Below are positions 22,751 through 35,005 of a stretch of 64,000 nucleotides of DNA, one piece after another. Where the stretch lies: contig NC_071396.1 in the NCBI RefSeq assembly GCF_022682495.2, positions 54,742,022 through 54,806,021 of the forward strand, given 5' to 3'. Each line of letters opens with the position of its first letter. Position 1 is the first letter of the stretch. The notes under the pieces were generated by a model that saw only the letters and a list, made by a program, of their open reading frames with translations, did not search any database and was not told where the DNA came from. The position numbers and the translations under genes are program-made. Origin of the DNA: Desmodus rotundus. Lineage: Eukaryota > Chordata > Mammalia > Chiroptera > Phyllostomidae.

Positions 22751-24009
22751 TTTTGCCAGGGCATATAGTCCTCATTTTTGTATAGAATTCTTTACTAAGC
22801 AACTCATTGACAGGTAAATTAGCTCTGAGGGTTATATAGACCATAATATTTGACAAAATGTAAAACCTGAACTTAAAGTTTTGATTTGTAATAAGAAATA
22901 GACCCAAGGTCCTAAAATAAGGTAACTCAGAAGTCGAGGTGGATGATTGGTGCCAGGCAGTGTGTGTGTTTGTATATAGGGATGTCTTTTCTCAGTGGGG
23001 AAGCATTTTTGTGGAGCACTTGGAATATACACCAAAAACCACTTTAGGATTCAAAAAATTGGTACCTTTGTTTTTCAAAGTTGGTTTATCATTCTTCCAA
23101 CTTTGCTTCCTCATTTATCCCCACTTTCACATACTTCATTCTCAGGCTGCTAAAGAATATTTAAGAAAAAAAAATCCTTAACTTTGGGGTGTGTTTGTGG
23201 GATAAATATGGCCACTGATAGCCTCAGGGTGTCATGTACCTCACAGATATAATTCCGGTGATGCATGTCTTTTTCTCAATAGTTCCAACAAAAGTCTCTG
23301 GGGATGGTCCTTTCTGGGTCACTGAACCAATGTTTATGGAAGGAGGAAGCTCCATGATTGGCCAGGCCTGGGTCATTTGTTACTCATGGGGCTGATGGAG
23401 TCAGGTGGACCTCCAGGTGGAGATGGTGGGATCTGGCTTAGGCAGAAGGAATAGTGTGTTCAGAGGGTATGTGCACAGAAAGAAATGGCATCTGCCTACA
23501 GGACAGTGCTCAGGGATCAACCAGCCGAGTTATGAGAGGGGTTTCTCTCTCCCATGTTGGAATGGCAATACTGGACTAAATAATGAAAAACTGTGAGATC
23601 AATGATTTTTGAAATGTTTGCTTGCTTGTTGGTGTAGGTGATAGAAATCTTTTATAGTTTTAGGAGAAACTGGTTATGTACTTGACAGATTAATTTGGTC
23701 AGAACTTTTAAGATAACTTGGGGAAAGGAGGCATCAGTGACATACATTCTGATTTGAGACTCTTGCAGCCTCAAGGGAGGAAATAATGGACAGATTTATA
23801 ACGTTGACTTGTTCTTCATAGTGATCACGAAGAAAATGTAGTGAACAATTCAATAACCATTCATATTTGGCTTTACCATCTGTAGAGTCATTCTTTCAGC
23901 TTTCATTTTTGTCCTTGTTTTGTTTGTATGTGTGCCCTTCTTGTGGAGGGGATATGGGCAGTTCTTACAAATTATTTTGATTTAAAATCAATTTCAGAAT
24001 TATCAACTC
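22751..24009. other. Mostly anonymous; possible LTR-like trace
   Basis: At 23290-23460, 'tgattggccaggcctgggtc' next to 'ctgaaccaatg' recalls a promoter-type part of an old LTR, but I cannot name it or set boundaries. Nothing else is recognised. Confidence 0.35.
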
Positions 24010-24600
24010 TTTTTCAGCTTTACTGAGGTATAATTGACAAATAAAAACTTTAAGATATATATTTTTAAGATTTTATTTACTTTTAGAGGGAGGGGAAAGG
24101 AGGGAGAGAAACATCCATGTGCGATGTTGGTTGCCTCTTGCACACCCCCACCTGGGGACCCCATCTGCAACCAATGCATGTGCCCTGACCAGGAATAGAA
24201 ATGGTGAGTGTTAATTTCACAGGCTGGTGCTCAATCCACTGAGCTACACTAGCCAGGGCAATTGTAAGATATTTAAAGTGTACATTGTGATGATTTGATA
24301 TACACATACATTGTGAAAGGATTCCTCCCAGCTAGTTAATTAATACATTAATCACTATATATATGTATATCTACATATGTAATTTTTTATGAGAACATTT
24401 TCCTACTCTCTTAACAAATTTCCATTTTAAAATACAGTGTAGTCAACCACAGTCACCAAGTCCTGCCTTAGATCCTCAGATATCACTCATCTTAAAATTG
24501 AAAGCTTGTACCCTTTTCCTAACCTGTCTTGTTTTCCCCACCCCCTTAGAAATACCCATGAACTCTTCTTCATAGAATAAGTGTTGCACTGTGTTCCCTT
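24010..24600 (-). mobile_element. Old L1 (L1MA-like) 3'UTR, antisense, split by a SINE
   Basis: 'ctttactgaggtataattga' before the SINE and 'aagatatttaaagtgtacat', 'gtgatgatttgatatacaca', 'cattgtgaaaggattcctcc', 'attgaaagcttgtacccttt' after it are the classic reverse-complement end of middle-aged L1s. The Ves SINE at 24059-24264 interrupts it, so the L1 is the older of the two. Confidence 0.85.
24051..24272 (-). mobile_element. Ves-type SINE inserted in L1
   Basis: Body at about 24059-24264. The reverse complement starts 'gccctggctagtgtagctca' and contains the SINE middle, pyrimidine-rich region and A-rich tail. 'taagatat' occurs at both sides (24051-24058 and 24265-24272), a short TSD. Several substitutions relative to the other copies suggest a somewhat older insertion. 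Confidence 0.9.
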
Positions 24601-25770
24601 GGATTAAAAAAAATAAAGTTCTCTTCAAAGATCTTTAAATATAGCTGGTGAGATAAAACATAGATTCACTAATAAGAGAAAAATACAAGAGGGACTTTGT
24701 CCTATGTTCTTTGCACACCCCCAGCTGCAGCATTGTACTGGGGACACAGCAGGTCATCCGAAGTGTGTGAATGAAGGTGGTCAGAAGGCCACTATATTTC
24801 ACATGGAAATTATCCATTTGCAGCTGCACTTAGGAGATTAATGAGGTAATGGGTGTACACAGAAAACATCTAAATAACTACATTTTTACATTTGGAAAGT
24901 ACTAGTGACCCAGCCCACACCATCTGTTAGCTTGGCAGCTGTGACACTTGACAATGTCATTTACTGGAGAAGCCAGGATTCACTTTTGGGAAGATAAATG
25001 CACAATTCAGCATGCCTGGGAGAGCTTGTGAACAGTGGTGACTGTGGTGAGCCCAGAATCAACTTCCTTTGTTTTTATACCCATCGAAGACTAGGAAGTC
25101 TGGAAATTCTTTCTCAGCACAACCTGCTTGTTTCCTGACCTTGAGTAAACCTAGTCTCAGCTTCAAGGTTGTCACCTTCACCTTAAGGCTATCACTTCTT
25201 TCTTATCATGGGTCTCATGCCTCTCTGCTTAGCTGTGTTTTCTTTACTACCTGTTGTATATTTCACCTCCATTTTTTGCCCAATCCATTTCGCCAATTTC
25301 CAATTCTGAATAAACACCATTTTGCATTTTTTTGAAACATCTAGGTTGCCAGCTAGATAAATTTATGTCAAATTGTTCTTTCTAATTTTATATAAATAAG
25401 GCAGTAAGATTGTTTCAATCTCTATGTACAATTATATCAAAAATTCTGAAAACAAAATGATTTTATAATTCACTTGATGGCAAAACTTGATGTGGCTTGA
25501 AGCAATTTGTCAACAATCTGAGCTGACCTGAGGCTATTTATTTACTGACTCTTCCTAATGGGAAGATTCATGTTTCACTGAAGAAATAGGATTTTAGGAT
25601 GAGTCCCTTAACCCCATTTGGGGTCATAACACATAACATGTGTTGTTCCTACACTATTATATTTCTAAAACAGAAAAATTCTGCATTCTGAAGCATATAT
25701 AACCCTAAATGTCATATAAAGAATTTTGGACTTATATACCTTTAGTGTTACAGGTTATTTATTATTTCTC
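24601..25770. other. No recognised feature
   Basis: AT-rich anonymous sequence. The 25069-25335 frame has no recognised domain. Confidence 0.4.
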
Positions 25771-25774
25771 CTGT

Positions 25775-25935
25775 GCTACCTTGAGTAATTCTTACAATAA
25801 CTCTAAAATGTACTGAATGTGTTACTGAACACATTTTTCAGATTCAAAGACTGAGGTCTGAGAATGTAGGTCTCTGATCACATCGCTAATAAGCAAGAGA
25901 GGTAGGATTTGAAACTAGGTATTCTTTTCTGTTCC
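25775..25935. repeat. MIR-like fragment
   Basis: 'gtaattcttacaataactct', 'ttttcagattcaaagactga' and 'gtaggatttgaaactaggta' follow the MIR 3' half in order ('aatcctcacaacaaccct', 'cagatgaggaaactga', 'ggatttgaacccagg'). Confidence 0.65.
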
Positions 25936-25969
25936 TTAGTGTATTTTTTCACATTTTTTCCTTTAACAG

Positions 25970-26230
25970 TTACTGTTTATTTTAATTATAAAATTAATCA
26001 AAGATTTCAGTAAAAAGTGAAAAATCATAAAAAGAGAAAGGAAAGAATCAAAACCATTCACAACTCAGAGATAACATTGTGAATATTCTGTTACTCCTTT
26101 GTTCTCTTCTTTCATAATATTCTTGACACAAAATTGAGGTATTCCATATATAGTATTTTATGTTCTGATTTTTAATCATTTAACTTTTATTATAGACATG
26201 TTCTACTGACACTTAAATTATCTTCTGCAT
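25970..26230. repeat. Old LINE-like fragment
   Basis: 'agtaaaaagtgaaaaatcat', 'cacaactcagagataacatt' and 'gttctactgacacttaaatt' recall an old L1-class tail ('cacccagagataaccactg'). Diverged; family and strand uncertain. Confidence 0.35.
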
Positions 26231-27309
26231 CATGATTTTTCTGATTATTTTTAAACCTCTGGCACAGAGAATCAGAACACGTTCTCATTTTCAAAATTGG
26301 TAGGACCCTCTCATTCCTGATTTCCAATTATATTCCACCCCATTCCTCCCTCAACCTACATACTACCCACTCTCAGTTGTCTAATATATGGTCCTGGATA
26401 AAATAAAATAAGAAGTTGTATGTTTCCCAAACTATTTAAATCATAACCCTACTGAGTACCAGTCTCATTTCTAATAGTTTTTACCTACTACGATGTTAAA
26501 GATTTATCCATTAAATATAATTAAATTTGCTTCATATAAATTCTGCACATTCCTTACTTAGTTTATCCCTAGGTATTATATCTTTTTTTGAAGGGGGGAG
26601 TTGCAACTTGAAATGGGATTTATTTTTTCTTTTAAAACATCTAACTTGTTGTTTGTGTATAAAGACTATTTATTTCTTTTTTTTATATGTGTGTACTGCC
26701 TTCTATTAATTCTTTTTGTTGTAATTGGTTTCCAGTTAATTTGCTTATCATCTCATAGTGTGCAATAATTTCCTCTGCAAATAATGGTACTTTTAACTTC
26801 TTTCCAATTATTTTGTCTCTCTAGTTTTTGTGCTTGCTAATTGCAGTTTTAATCCTCCAGAACAATATTAAATTATAATGGTGGCTGTGGATGCATTTGT
26901 CTTATTCCTGATTTTAATTGAGAATGTTTTGAGTGCTTCCTCACTATGTGAGATGTTGACTTTAGGATTGAGATGGACACATTTTGTGATATTAAGAAGA
27001 CATATCTTATTAAAACTTTTCTATCAAGGGCTAATTTTGAATAAAATTTTCAGCATCTATGAAGATATACATAGTTTATCTTTTTAGATATGGTGTGCAC
27101 TTAAATGTCTTGAGGTCTAACTGCACTTTTGTTGTTGGGGTAAATCTACTTGGTCATTGTATGCTTAATTATTTTAATGTATTACTGGATTCTGTAAGCT
27201 AATATATAACTTAGGACTTTTAAATGATGTATATAAATGAGGTGGTATATAGACTCACTTTGTCCAATATTTCTGAACTTTTGGTATCAAAGTTATAGTC
27301 ATTTCATTT

Positions 27310-27528
27310 AAAAAACATGTAGTGCCCTGGCTGGTATAGCTCAGTGGACTGGGTGTGGGTTGCAAAACAAAGTGTCGCTGGTTTGATTCCCAGTTGGGGC
27401 ACATGCCTGGGTTGCAGGCCAGGTCCCCAGTGGGGGCCACATGAGAGTGAACCACACATTGATACTTCTCTCCCTCCCTTCCCCTCTCTCTAAAAATAAA
27501 TAAAGAAAATCTTAAAAAAAACATGTAG
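27310..27528 (+). mobile_element. Ves-type SINE with 13-bp TSD, inside an old L1
   Basis: Body at about 27323-27515: head 'gccctggctggtatagctca', B-box-like 'ggtttgattcccagttgggg', middle 'cacatgcctgggttgcaggc', pyrimidine tract, then 'taaaaataaataaag' and an A-rich tail. The 13-base 'aaaaaacatgtag' lies at 27310-27322 and 27516-27528. Unlike the 36.4 and 47.7 kb copies, the tail lacks the 'cctca..gaggatta' element. Confidence 0.95.
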
Positions 27529-27660
27529 AGGTTTTCTTATATTTCTATATTCTGGAAAACTTTAAATAGCATTGTAATTATCTTTTTTTCTCCCAAATAT
27601 TTGGTAGAATACTCTTCTGAAATTGAATAGGTCTGGTGCTTTTTGGGTCAATAATGTGTG

Positions 27661-27666
27661 GTCATA

Positions 27667-27700
<34 letters not shown>

Positions 27701-27715
27701 CCTCCCTCCCTCTCC
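27661..27715. repeat. (CT)n / (CCCT)n microsatellite
   Basis: A pyrimidine tract of CT units grading into CCCT units, with a few interruptions. It lies in old L1 sequence. Confidence 0.9.
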
Positions 27716-28519
27716 GTCTACATCTTTATGACAGTGGTTCTCAACGGGGAGTGTATAATTTGGACTAAGAGGTGGGGAGATGGTTCAGAATGAAGTGTCT
27801 GTCTTCTCTGTTTCCAAAGAGATACACTAACTTCTGAACATGCAGTTTGTTCCTTTGATGAGTTTCTGTGTATGTGTTGCTTCCTCTGGCCGGTTAGTGA
27901 GGGTCTCTTCTGGGGAAGCCTCTGCTAGCAGCCCCTGTGCCCCTTGGAATAGTGTAAAGTAGACCAAGGATGTAGGCGCTGCACCAGCATGCCCCTCTCA
28001 CCTGCAGGAGAGTACTCTGAGCAGTTGACTAGCTGAGGCCACAGCCTTGCCCCAGTCCTTCCCTGAATGGTTTCTTGCATTTTCTTGGTGACTTTGGCAG
28101 TCCTTAGCTATACCTTGAGATTTGTGTCTATAGCTGTATCCTTAATTAGCTGAAAATGGAATATATACATTCTCTTTGTTGTTTTTAGATGATTTCTTGG
28201 AAGAGAAGTATTGGAATGCTCACTTAATGACTTTTATTTTCAAACAAAAGGTGATTAAGGAACATTTAAAAAATTTTTTTATTCCACGACTAAATTTTCA
28301 ATTTATAAAATGCCTCTTGTACATCTCTCATTTTTGGAACCCAGTGATTTATGAAGAACACATTCAATTTTCATCAATGTTATTTTAGAACATATCAAGG
28401 TGATCATACAATTTTTTCCTTTGACCTATTAATGTAATGAAATCTATCAATACACATTTAACAGTAAATTTTCCTTGTACTCTGGAAATAAGTCTATTTG
28501 AAAAGCTAATGATAAAAAC

Positions 28520-28735
28520 ATTATATTTATTGAGTGACTATGGATAGATTAGTAATACTTTGAATGTATTATCTTCTAAAGTCCTCACCACGATTCTATT
28601 AAATCAGACTTAGTATTTTACAGTTGAGGAAATGAAGACTCATTGAGGTTAAGTTACATAAATTCACAAAACTGGTGTACAGAGTGAACTCAAGCATGAC
28701 TGATCTCATAACCCACCATTACGATTTTATTATCC
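28520..28735 (+). repeat. MIR
   Basis: 'tttattgagtgactatg', 'gtattatcttctaaagtcct', 'cacgattctattaaatcaga', 'tttacagttgaggaaatga', 'gaggttaagttacataaatt' reproduces the MIR 3' half in order. One of the better preserved MIRs in the window. Confidence 0.75.
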
Positions 28736-28739
28736 TAGT

Positions 28740-30300
28740 AGATTTACTTTACTAGCATTTTATTAAATATTTTAAATCTATTTCAATACGTCAGTAAGCT
28801 TGGGTGTAATGGCTTTTTTATGAGTGCAATGAAACAATTAGATGGAAAGTTTTATATTTCCCCTCATGTTGTATTAGAGAGATTCTATCTTTCATAGTCA
28901 GTCATTATCACTTATAAAACAATTTAAGCACAGTGACTAATTTTAGAAGCAATTATTCAGCCTCTTTTTCTGTTATTTCCAATGTTGTCACTCTCTTCAA
29001 GTTGTCTTTTTTTATGTTTAGGCAGGTTTTGGTAATTTTATTTTTCTAGAACTGGTCCTCTTTTATTTAAATTTACTATGGTTTTGCTACCAGATACTCT
29101 GCATGAGTATACTACTGCATAGAATGTGCCTACATGTATAATAGGTGTCCAGATAAACAGATAAACATGCAAATACTCAATGTGGGGCCGTGGGTTTCTC
29201 TATTTGCTTCATGTTCTTTTCTTGACTTCACCAGACCTAAGAACTTTCTGCATTCATGAGAAACCACCTCTTAAGCTCGTATACCAGTTCTTTGCTTTTG
29301 TTTGTTGAAATGTATTTTTCTGATTGACTTTTAATCAGTGATTTTTATTTAGCTTTCCTCAAATGTGTTTTAATTTTTTTTCTAAATCTTGAAGTTAAAA
29401 GCTTAGTTTATCTTCTTCCATTTATTTTAAGATATTGATCCAATTCAAAAGTATGAAATTTTCTTTTAGTTTTAGCCCTTTTCTATATTGTAGTGATCTT
29501 ATTGTCATTATTTTCTAAATGGCTTATCACTATAGTTTTGATTTTACTTTTTAAAAAAGTTTTCTTTTTTAGGGTTTAAATGTATACTTTTATTTTTAAT
29601 TCCACATTTACTGGATTGTTATTAGAGAAAGTGGTATGTAATTCATCTTTCAGAATTTATACAGGTCTTTTTATTGCCACAGAATGTAACAAATTTTGAT
29701 AAATGTTTCATAATCTTTGGAAAATGAGGTGGATTCATTGTGTATAAAATCTTCTATACATAATCATGTATTATATTTGAAACCTCTATATATTGTTTGC
29801 ATATTTTTTTTCTGCTTGTTCTATCCCAAGCTGAGAATGGTATAATAAATTTCTCTACCTCATTTGTGTTTCTGATAATTTTTTCCTATAATTCTAACAG
29901 TTTTTTATTTACATATTTCAAATCCATATTCTTTACTTGAAGGTTCATGACTTACATCTCTAATATCTGTATTATATATTTAATTTTGTCAACAAAATGA
30001 CTCCTTTTTTCATATTTACTTTGATGTTAATCATATTTTGATAATTTTCCCAGCCCATTTCCACTGGTATGTCTTCATAAGTTATTTTTTTTTGGATTCT
30101 GATCACCCCATGCACAAGTTCTTTTCTTTTAGTGGGAGATTTAATTCATTTATATTCATTCAAATAGCAGATATGCTTAGTCTAATTATAGGCATCTTTA
30201 TGTTTTGTTTTGTTTTCTTTGATACCTTTTCTCTTTTCACATTTTTGTTATGTGTCCCTCACACACTTACACACACACACATTTTTGCTTTTCTTTTATT
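28740..30300 (-). mobile_element. Old L1 5' half (ORF2 start / ORF1 side), antisense
   Basis: 'agatattgatccaattcaaa', 'actggattgttattagagaa', 'tgtttcataatctttggaaa', 'ctgagaatggtataataaat' and 'agtgggagatttaattcatt' follow the order of endonuclease-region landmarks at 42350-43070, only more diverged. No frame survives. It ends in a CA-rich simple repeat near 30255-30280. Confidence 0.65.
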
Positions 30301-31690
30301 ATAGCAATTTGAGAGATACACATCCATAGTAGTACCATATCAATATACATATGAGTTTGTTACTTTTAAGGAGAGAATAAAGAATCATCTCAGGTCATTT
30401 GGAGAGCCACACCAGTATTGGGTCTCTGAAGGTGGGCTCTCTCAGAATTGTAAGGCACCCTGGAGCTGTTGAGGGGGTCTTCCATAAGAAGTTAGAGGAG
30501 AAGTTCATTTATCCAGGGAAACCAGGTGTGAACAGAACACTTGTGCTCTGATTCAAAGAATTTGCTGCATGAACAGCCACCTGTTTCTGAGTCTAGGAAG
30601 TGGTAGCCTGGAACCTCCTCTGTGTTTGCATTCTGAGGGAGGGTGGTTACAGAAACCAAGAGAGCTGAGTGACAGAACTCTATAACCCTAGGAACCTGAG
30701 CTGGGTGAGCCACTGCCCAGTCCTGCCTTGATCGTGGCCCTTGAAGAATGAAGACAGCTGGAGCAGTGATCTGAATCAGTGAATAGAATCCTCCAGGTGG
30801 TGGCCCAGAATCCATTTCAGATTGTGAATAACCTGGTGGAAGGGAGAAAGAACAGCAGTGGAGAAAGTACACACTGTACTCCTGGGCATCCTCAAGTACG
30901 CATGTCCTTCCGACTAGCCCTCTTAGGTTTGACTAAATCCCAAGGGTTTGTAGATTACTTGAGAGGATAGCAGAGTCTCAAGAGAGAGCCATCAAACTTC
31001 CTGCCAATGGGGCATTTGTTGGTTAGAGCAATTAATTGGAAAAATAAGGTATGTGACCATATCTAAACCCCAAGTTTGTGAAACAGTTTGTATTATATTT
31101 GTATTCTAATTGTGGTTGCTTCTACATTTTTAAAAGTTTGAACTTATTTTTATTTACCAAGATCTATGTTGAAATAAAAAATTGACCATTGACTGTGGCA
31201 GATAGAATTTTTAGTACAGTTTTTACTTCCGTCTTCCATGTGTACTCCTCTCAATGTTTGTTCATATAGTCTTGGGTTTTAAGCCCAAATTATTATCAAA
31301 TCATGTGCCAAAGTGTGGCACTTGGTTTTTTTTTATTTTTACATATAATGTTAAAGCCATATTGACAAAAATTATTTTAATGTTACCTGTTTTAATTTAG
31401 TTTCATTGCACAGAGTTAAGCCTCATATAATAGCCTTTCCTTCTGGAGATATTTATTTTGATTCTTCTTTGGAAGGCTGCTACACATCTTCAAGCAATTT
31501 ATTTTTCAAGAAGAGTGTTTTGTGTACATAGAAGCATGATTTTTATTCTCAGCTACTTATATGTAAGGTTTTTTAATCCTTGAAGTTAAATTAATTATAA
31601 ATCATTTTTGTCTATATTCATTTTATATACAGTATTTATGGTATGTTATACTGGCAGTACTTTATGGTACATAAAGAGCCTGTTTATTTT
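30301..31690. other. Anonymous DNA
   Basis: The 126-residue minus-strand frame 30492-30872 overlaps a GC-richer stretch. It has no recognised domain and no splice or poly(A) context, so I do not call it a gene. Sequence after 31000 is AT-rich without a family signature. Confidence 0.4.
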
Positions 31691-31933
31691 GCAAATGTGT
31701 TGTGTTTCTTTTTTTTAAAGATTTTATTTATTTATTTTTAGAGAGAGGGGAAGAGAGGGAGAAAGAGAGGGAGAGAAACATTGATTTGTGGTTGCCTCTT
31801 GCACACCCTCAACCGGGGACCTGGCCCACAGGTTCCCAGGCATGTGCCCTAACTGGGAACTGAATTGGTGACCCTTTGGCTTGCAGGCCTGCATTTAATC
31901 CACTGAGCCATACCAGCCAGGGTGCAAATGTGT
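31691..31933 (-). mobile_element. Ves-type SINE with TSD
   Basis: Body at about 31711-31923. The reverse complement opens 'ccctggctggtatggctcag' and carries the full head, middle ('aggcatgtgccctaac' on the plus strand), purine-rich block and A-rich tail. 'gcaaatgtgt' occurs at 31691-31700 and 31924-31933 as TSD; homology may extend a few bases with small gaps. Confidence 0.93.
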
Positions 31934-32740
31934 GTTCTTCCTCCACTCAGCAAAGATTTCTTCTGTTTAAAGTTTTCTTCTATTTCTAATTTATTATCTT
32001 TTCTTCTTCTATTCTCCATCCCTTTTTTGGGAATTCTTATTATATATAATATATGTATATTTTTCATCACTTTTATCATATTAATTTTTTGACATCATCT
32101 ATGAATTTTTTTGATTTGTCATGTGTATTGTTAATTTATGGGGAGCATCTAAGCTGCTGTTTGTTATCCCAATATTTAAAAATATATTTTAGAAGATATC
32201 TTTCACAATAAATGCTTAGCTCCACTTTCACATGTAACATGTAAAAATATACATGACAGCAGATAACATGTAACAATATATATGGCAGGTGTTCTAGACC
32301 TTTCCCAAACACTTAAAGACCTCAGAACAGTTTATGAGAAGACCAAGGTAATTCAGTGTGATCTCCCCCAGAAATCCGAGATTTCTTTCTCAGCACTCCA
32401 AATTACATTATTTTCCTTTTTTTTCTTCCTTTTTTCTTTCTAAGAAATCTCCACCAGTTCCATGTTCCTGTTTATCTGAATCTTTGATTCATCAGTTATC
32501 TTTTCCTTCCCTTGAAGCTTCAGTTATGAGTAGCTTGTGTGTGATGCATCCTCTTTGCTACCATGCACTCATTCCTCAAACTCCAAACCCTTTCTACTAA
32601 AATAATTCTTTTGAAAGTAACACATCTCGGGTTCTTTAACTCTTTCCTTACTCTCTTCCATCTCTTTGTAGCCTATACCTTTAGTCACCCCTTCTGTAGC
32701 CTAGAACACTTTCCACCCTTGAGACCTAGTTTATCCTGTT
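31934..32740. other. No firmly recognised feature
   Basis: AT-rich. The part from 32430 on ('ctccaccagttccatgttcc' and following) has the look of an old interspersed repeat with CT-rich exon-like text, also seen at 33000-33230, but I cannot name the family. Confidence 0.35.
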
Positions 32741-32984
32741 TCTTCTCCTTGCTTTTTTAAAATCCTCATCTGAGTACTTGCTTATTTATTTTAGAGGAGA
32801 AGGTGGGGAGAGAAACATCGATGTAAGAGAGAAACATTGATCAGTTGCCTCTCAAATGTGCACCAACTGGGACTGAACCCACAATGCAGGCATATGCCCG
32901 GCCTGGGAATCTAACCCACAATCTTTCAGTTTATGGGATGATGCTCCAGCTAACTGAGCCACACTGGCCAGGGCTCTTCTCCTT
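32741..32984 (-). mobile_element. Ves-type SINE, variant subtype, with 10-bp TSD
   Basis: Body at about 32751-32974. The reverse complement begins 'gccctggccagtgtggctca', and the 3' part includes 'aaatcctcatctgag' (plus strand), the reverse of the 'ctcagatgaggattaaaaa' tail element. 'tcttctcctt' occurs at 32741-32750 and 32975-32984. The middle has a short doubled 'gagaaacat' unit. This tail subtype also appears at 36.4, 47.7 and 56.4 kb. Confidence 0.92.
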
Positions 32985-33855
32985 ACATTCTGATTAATTC
33001 TTCTTCAGCTCTACTAGCTCTTCTCTTTTCCCAGGACCTCTGGTGCTTCCATGAAACTTTTCTCATCCTCTCCTCCTTGGTGAATTCATCACTCTTCAGT
33101 CTTCATTACTAGGCTGATGACTCTTGGATCTACATCTTTCACTTTGACCGACCTCCTCCTCATGGGAAGCCCAACCTTTCCCTCAGCCACCTGATGTATA
33201 ATACTATCTCCATGGCTCTTGGATGCTTACAATTTTGAAATTTTACCCCTTTCTCTTCCCATATCTACAAGTAACCAATGCTGTCATTTATTGTCTTTAC
33301 TTCTTTCCCTCCTCTCTTCCCTCCTTCCCTTCCTTCCATCTGCTTTTTGTGTTTTGGGAATCCTTTCAGTCCTCCCTGTCATGATAACATTATATTCTTT
33401 TCAGGTCCTATTACTTTTTACTCTAGGACAGTAATGTTGCAACATTTAAAAAGTACAATGAGATGAACTTAAAACATTTTTATTAATTTTTAATCACTTC
33501 CAGGGACCTACATTCTGAGATTTACCTATCCTCTGGATTGAGCTGAGCACAAATAAAAAAGTGATGCTTGCCATATCTCAGATAACTCATGTAGTTCATT
33601 GTAACATCTCCTCCTACCTAGGAAATTATTCAACTTATAATTTAGATTAACTCCCTGGTGTGCAGAAGAAAAGAGAAATAGTTTGTAAATATTTTGCTAA
33701 AAAGTAGTTTTTAACCAAGTGGCCACATTGAAGTATGGGATTTTAAATGCTATAATGATATAGATTCTTCTTTGTAGAATTGGTTTTCAGACAAGGCCTG
33801 GGAGCCGCTTTGCAGGACTGATTTCTTGGTGATGAAATCCTAACAGATAGGTTAG
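32985..33855. other. Possible unnamed old repeat, no gene
   Basis: 33000-33250 ('aggctgatgactcttggatc', 'tacatctttcactttgacc') resembles a dispersed mammalian repeat with a coding-like feel whose name I cannot recall. The pyrimidine-rich 33290-33340 is low complexity. Confidence 0.35.
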
Positions 33856-33859
33856 TATT

Positions 33860-34010
33860 CATTGCCTGGGTGATGATGGCAGCTCACATCTGCACAATAC
33901 ACTAAAGTTTATGAAGCACTTTTATAATTCTATTTTTCTAATCTCTACAATAACTCTAAAAGATGGGTGGAAAATGCTGTACTATCTTCATTAATATCTA
34001 ATAAGAGAGA
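33860..34010 (+). repeat. MIR-like fragment
   Basis: 'aaagtttatgaagcactttt' and 'taatctctacaataactcta' follow the MIR core to 3' order, followed by 'aagatgggtgg'. Diverged. Confidence 0.55.
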
Positions 34011-34214
34011 GGGTTGATTTTTTTCTCTCTCCTTACACAGTATTATCTTGGATATATACGTATTAGATGTTCCTATAATATTTTCCTGAGTCTCTTCTCT
34101 AAGTTTTGTATGAGCCCATTCGTATCAGTGATCTATTACCCATCACTGTATCACTAAAGACCATCATAGTGACAGTGATCAGTTGCCTACTATGTGTATA
34201 TTTGATAAAGGAAT

Positions 34215-34445
34215 CAAATGAATCAATATAGAATAATAGCTAATATTGATTGTTTCCTTTGTTTCATATACTAACGCTGACACTGCTTTGTTTTACATAC
34301 CAACAACATTAACTCATTTGACCCTTGCAACAACCTTCTCAACTCAGTATGGTAATTATTACCTCTGTTCCATAGAGGAAGAAACTAGGGCAGAGGGAGG
34401 TGAAATAATGCACCCTAAGTGGTAGGAGTGATAGTGGAACCCAGC
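34215..34445 (+). repeat. MIR
   Basis: 'taacgctgacactgc', 'cattaactcatttgaccctt', 'gcaacaaccttctcaactca', 'ggaagaaactagggcagagg' and 'gtggaacccagcactcattg' reproduce the MIR 3' half in order. Confidence 0.75.
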
Positions 34446-34469
34446 ACTCATTGAGCCATTACGCTCTGC

Positions 34470-35005
34470 TGTCTTTTAGTCAACTTTATAAAAATAAGAT
34501 AGTAAAATTGGGTGTTGTAGTTTTAAATCATGGCTCCAAATTCTCTGGCAGTCCTTCCCTGGAAAAGTGTGTTTTATATCCTCTCTTATGGAATCAGGGG
34601 AGTTTGATGAAAGTGGTATTATGTGACTTCTAAGACGTGGCTATAAAAGGCCATGAAGTTTTCACCTTGTTACATGGAACATGTATTACTACAGCCTTGA
34701 ATGCCATGAAAATAGTCTAACCTGAGGGTGACAAGCCACGAGGAAACCCAAGCCACCTAGAGAAGCCATGTGTAGGCAAGTCCACGATCACACAGCCCCA
34801 GCTCTGCTTTTAGGCATGTGAGTGCAGAATCCTGCAGAAGATTCCTGCCGCAGGTGTTCATGTCACTCCCAGGCACTGCAGAACAGAGATCAGTCAACTG
34901 TGCCTCCGCCGTGCCCTTGAGTCACAAAATCCGTGAGCATAACAAATGGTGGTGGTTTTATGCCATTAAAATAACCAGAATAATAGGATTTAATCAAAGT
35001 TAAAT
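34470..35005 (+). mobile_element. MLT1-like LTR (ERVL-MaLR)
   Basis: 'gctccaaattctctggcagt', 'gctataaaaggccatgaagt', 'caagccacgaggaaacccaa', 'gccacctagagaagccatgt', 'tccgtgagcataacaaatgg' and 'tggttttatgccattaaa' follow the MLT1 consensus in order, including the TATA-like 'tataaaagg' at about 34642. An old MaLR LTR with no internal coding region visible. Confidence 0.8.

Larger units (their letters stand above)
26500..28500 (-). mobile_element. Old L1 ORF2 region, antisense, with nested SINE
   Basis: 'cacattccttacttagttta' followed by 'tccctaggtattatat' matches the RT-downstream landmark at 40800-40830. 'tggtggctgtggatgcattt', 'gctaattttgaataaaattt' and 'taattattttaatgtattac' follow the RT core in reverse order (compare 41100-41500). 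28390-28500 repeats an RT-proximal landmark, so more than one fragment may be present. Broken everywhere. A Ves SINE sits at 27323-27515. Confidence 0.75.

Noticed and set aside
27323..27400. tRNA gene
   Set aside because: The tRNA-like head with A- and B-box-like sequence belongs to a Ves SINE with body, tail and TSD.
30492..30872. 126-codon minus-strand frame as a gene or exon
   Set aside because: No domain or conserved motif; overlaps other frames on the opposite strand. Kept as anonymous DNA.
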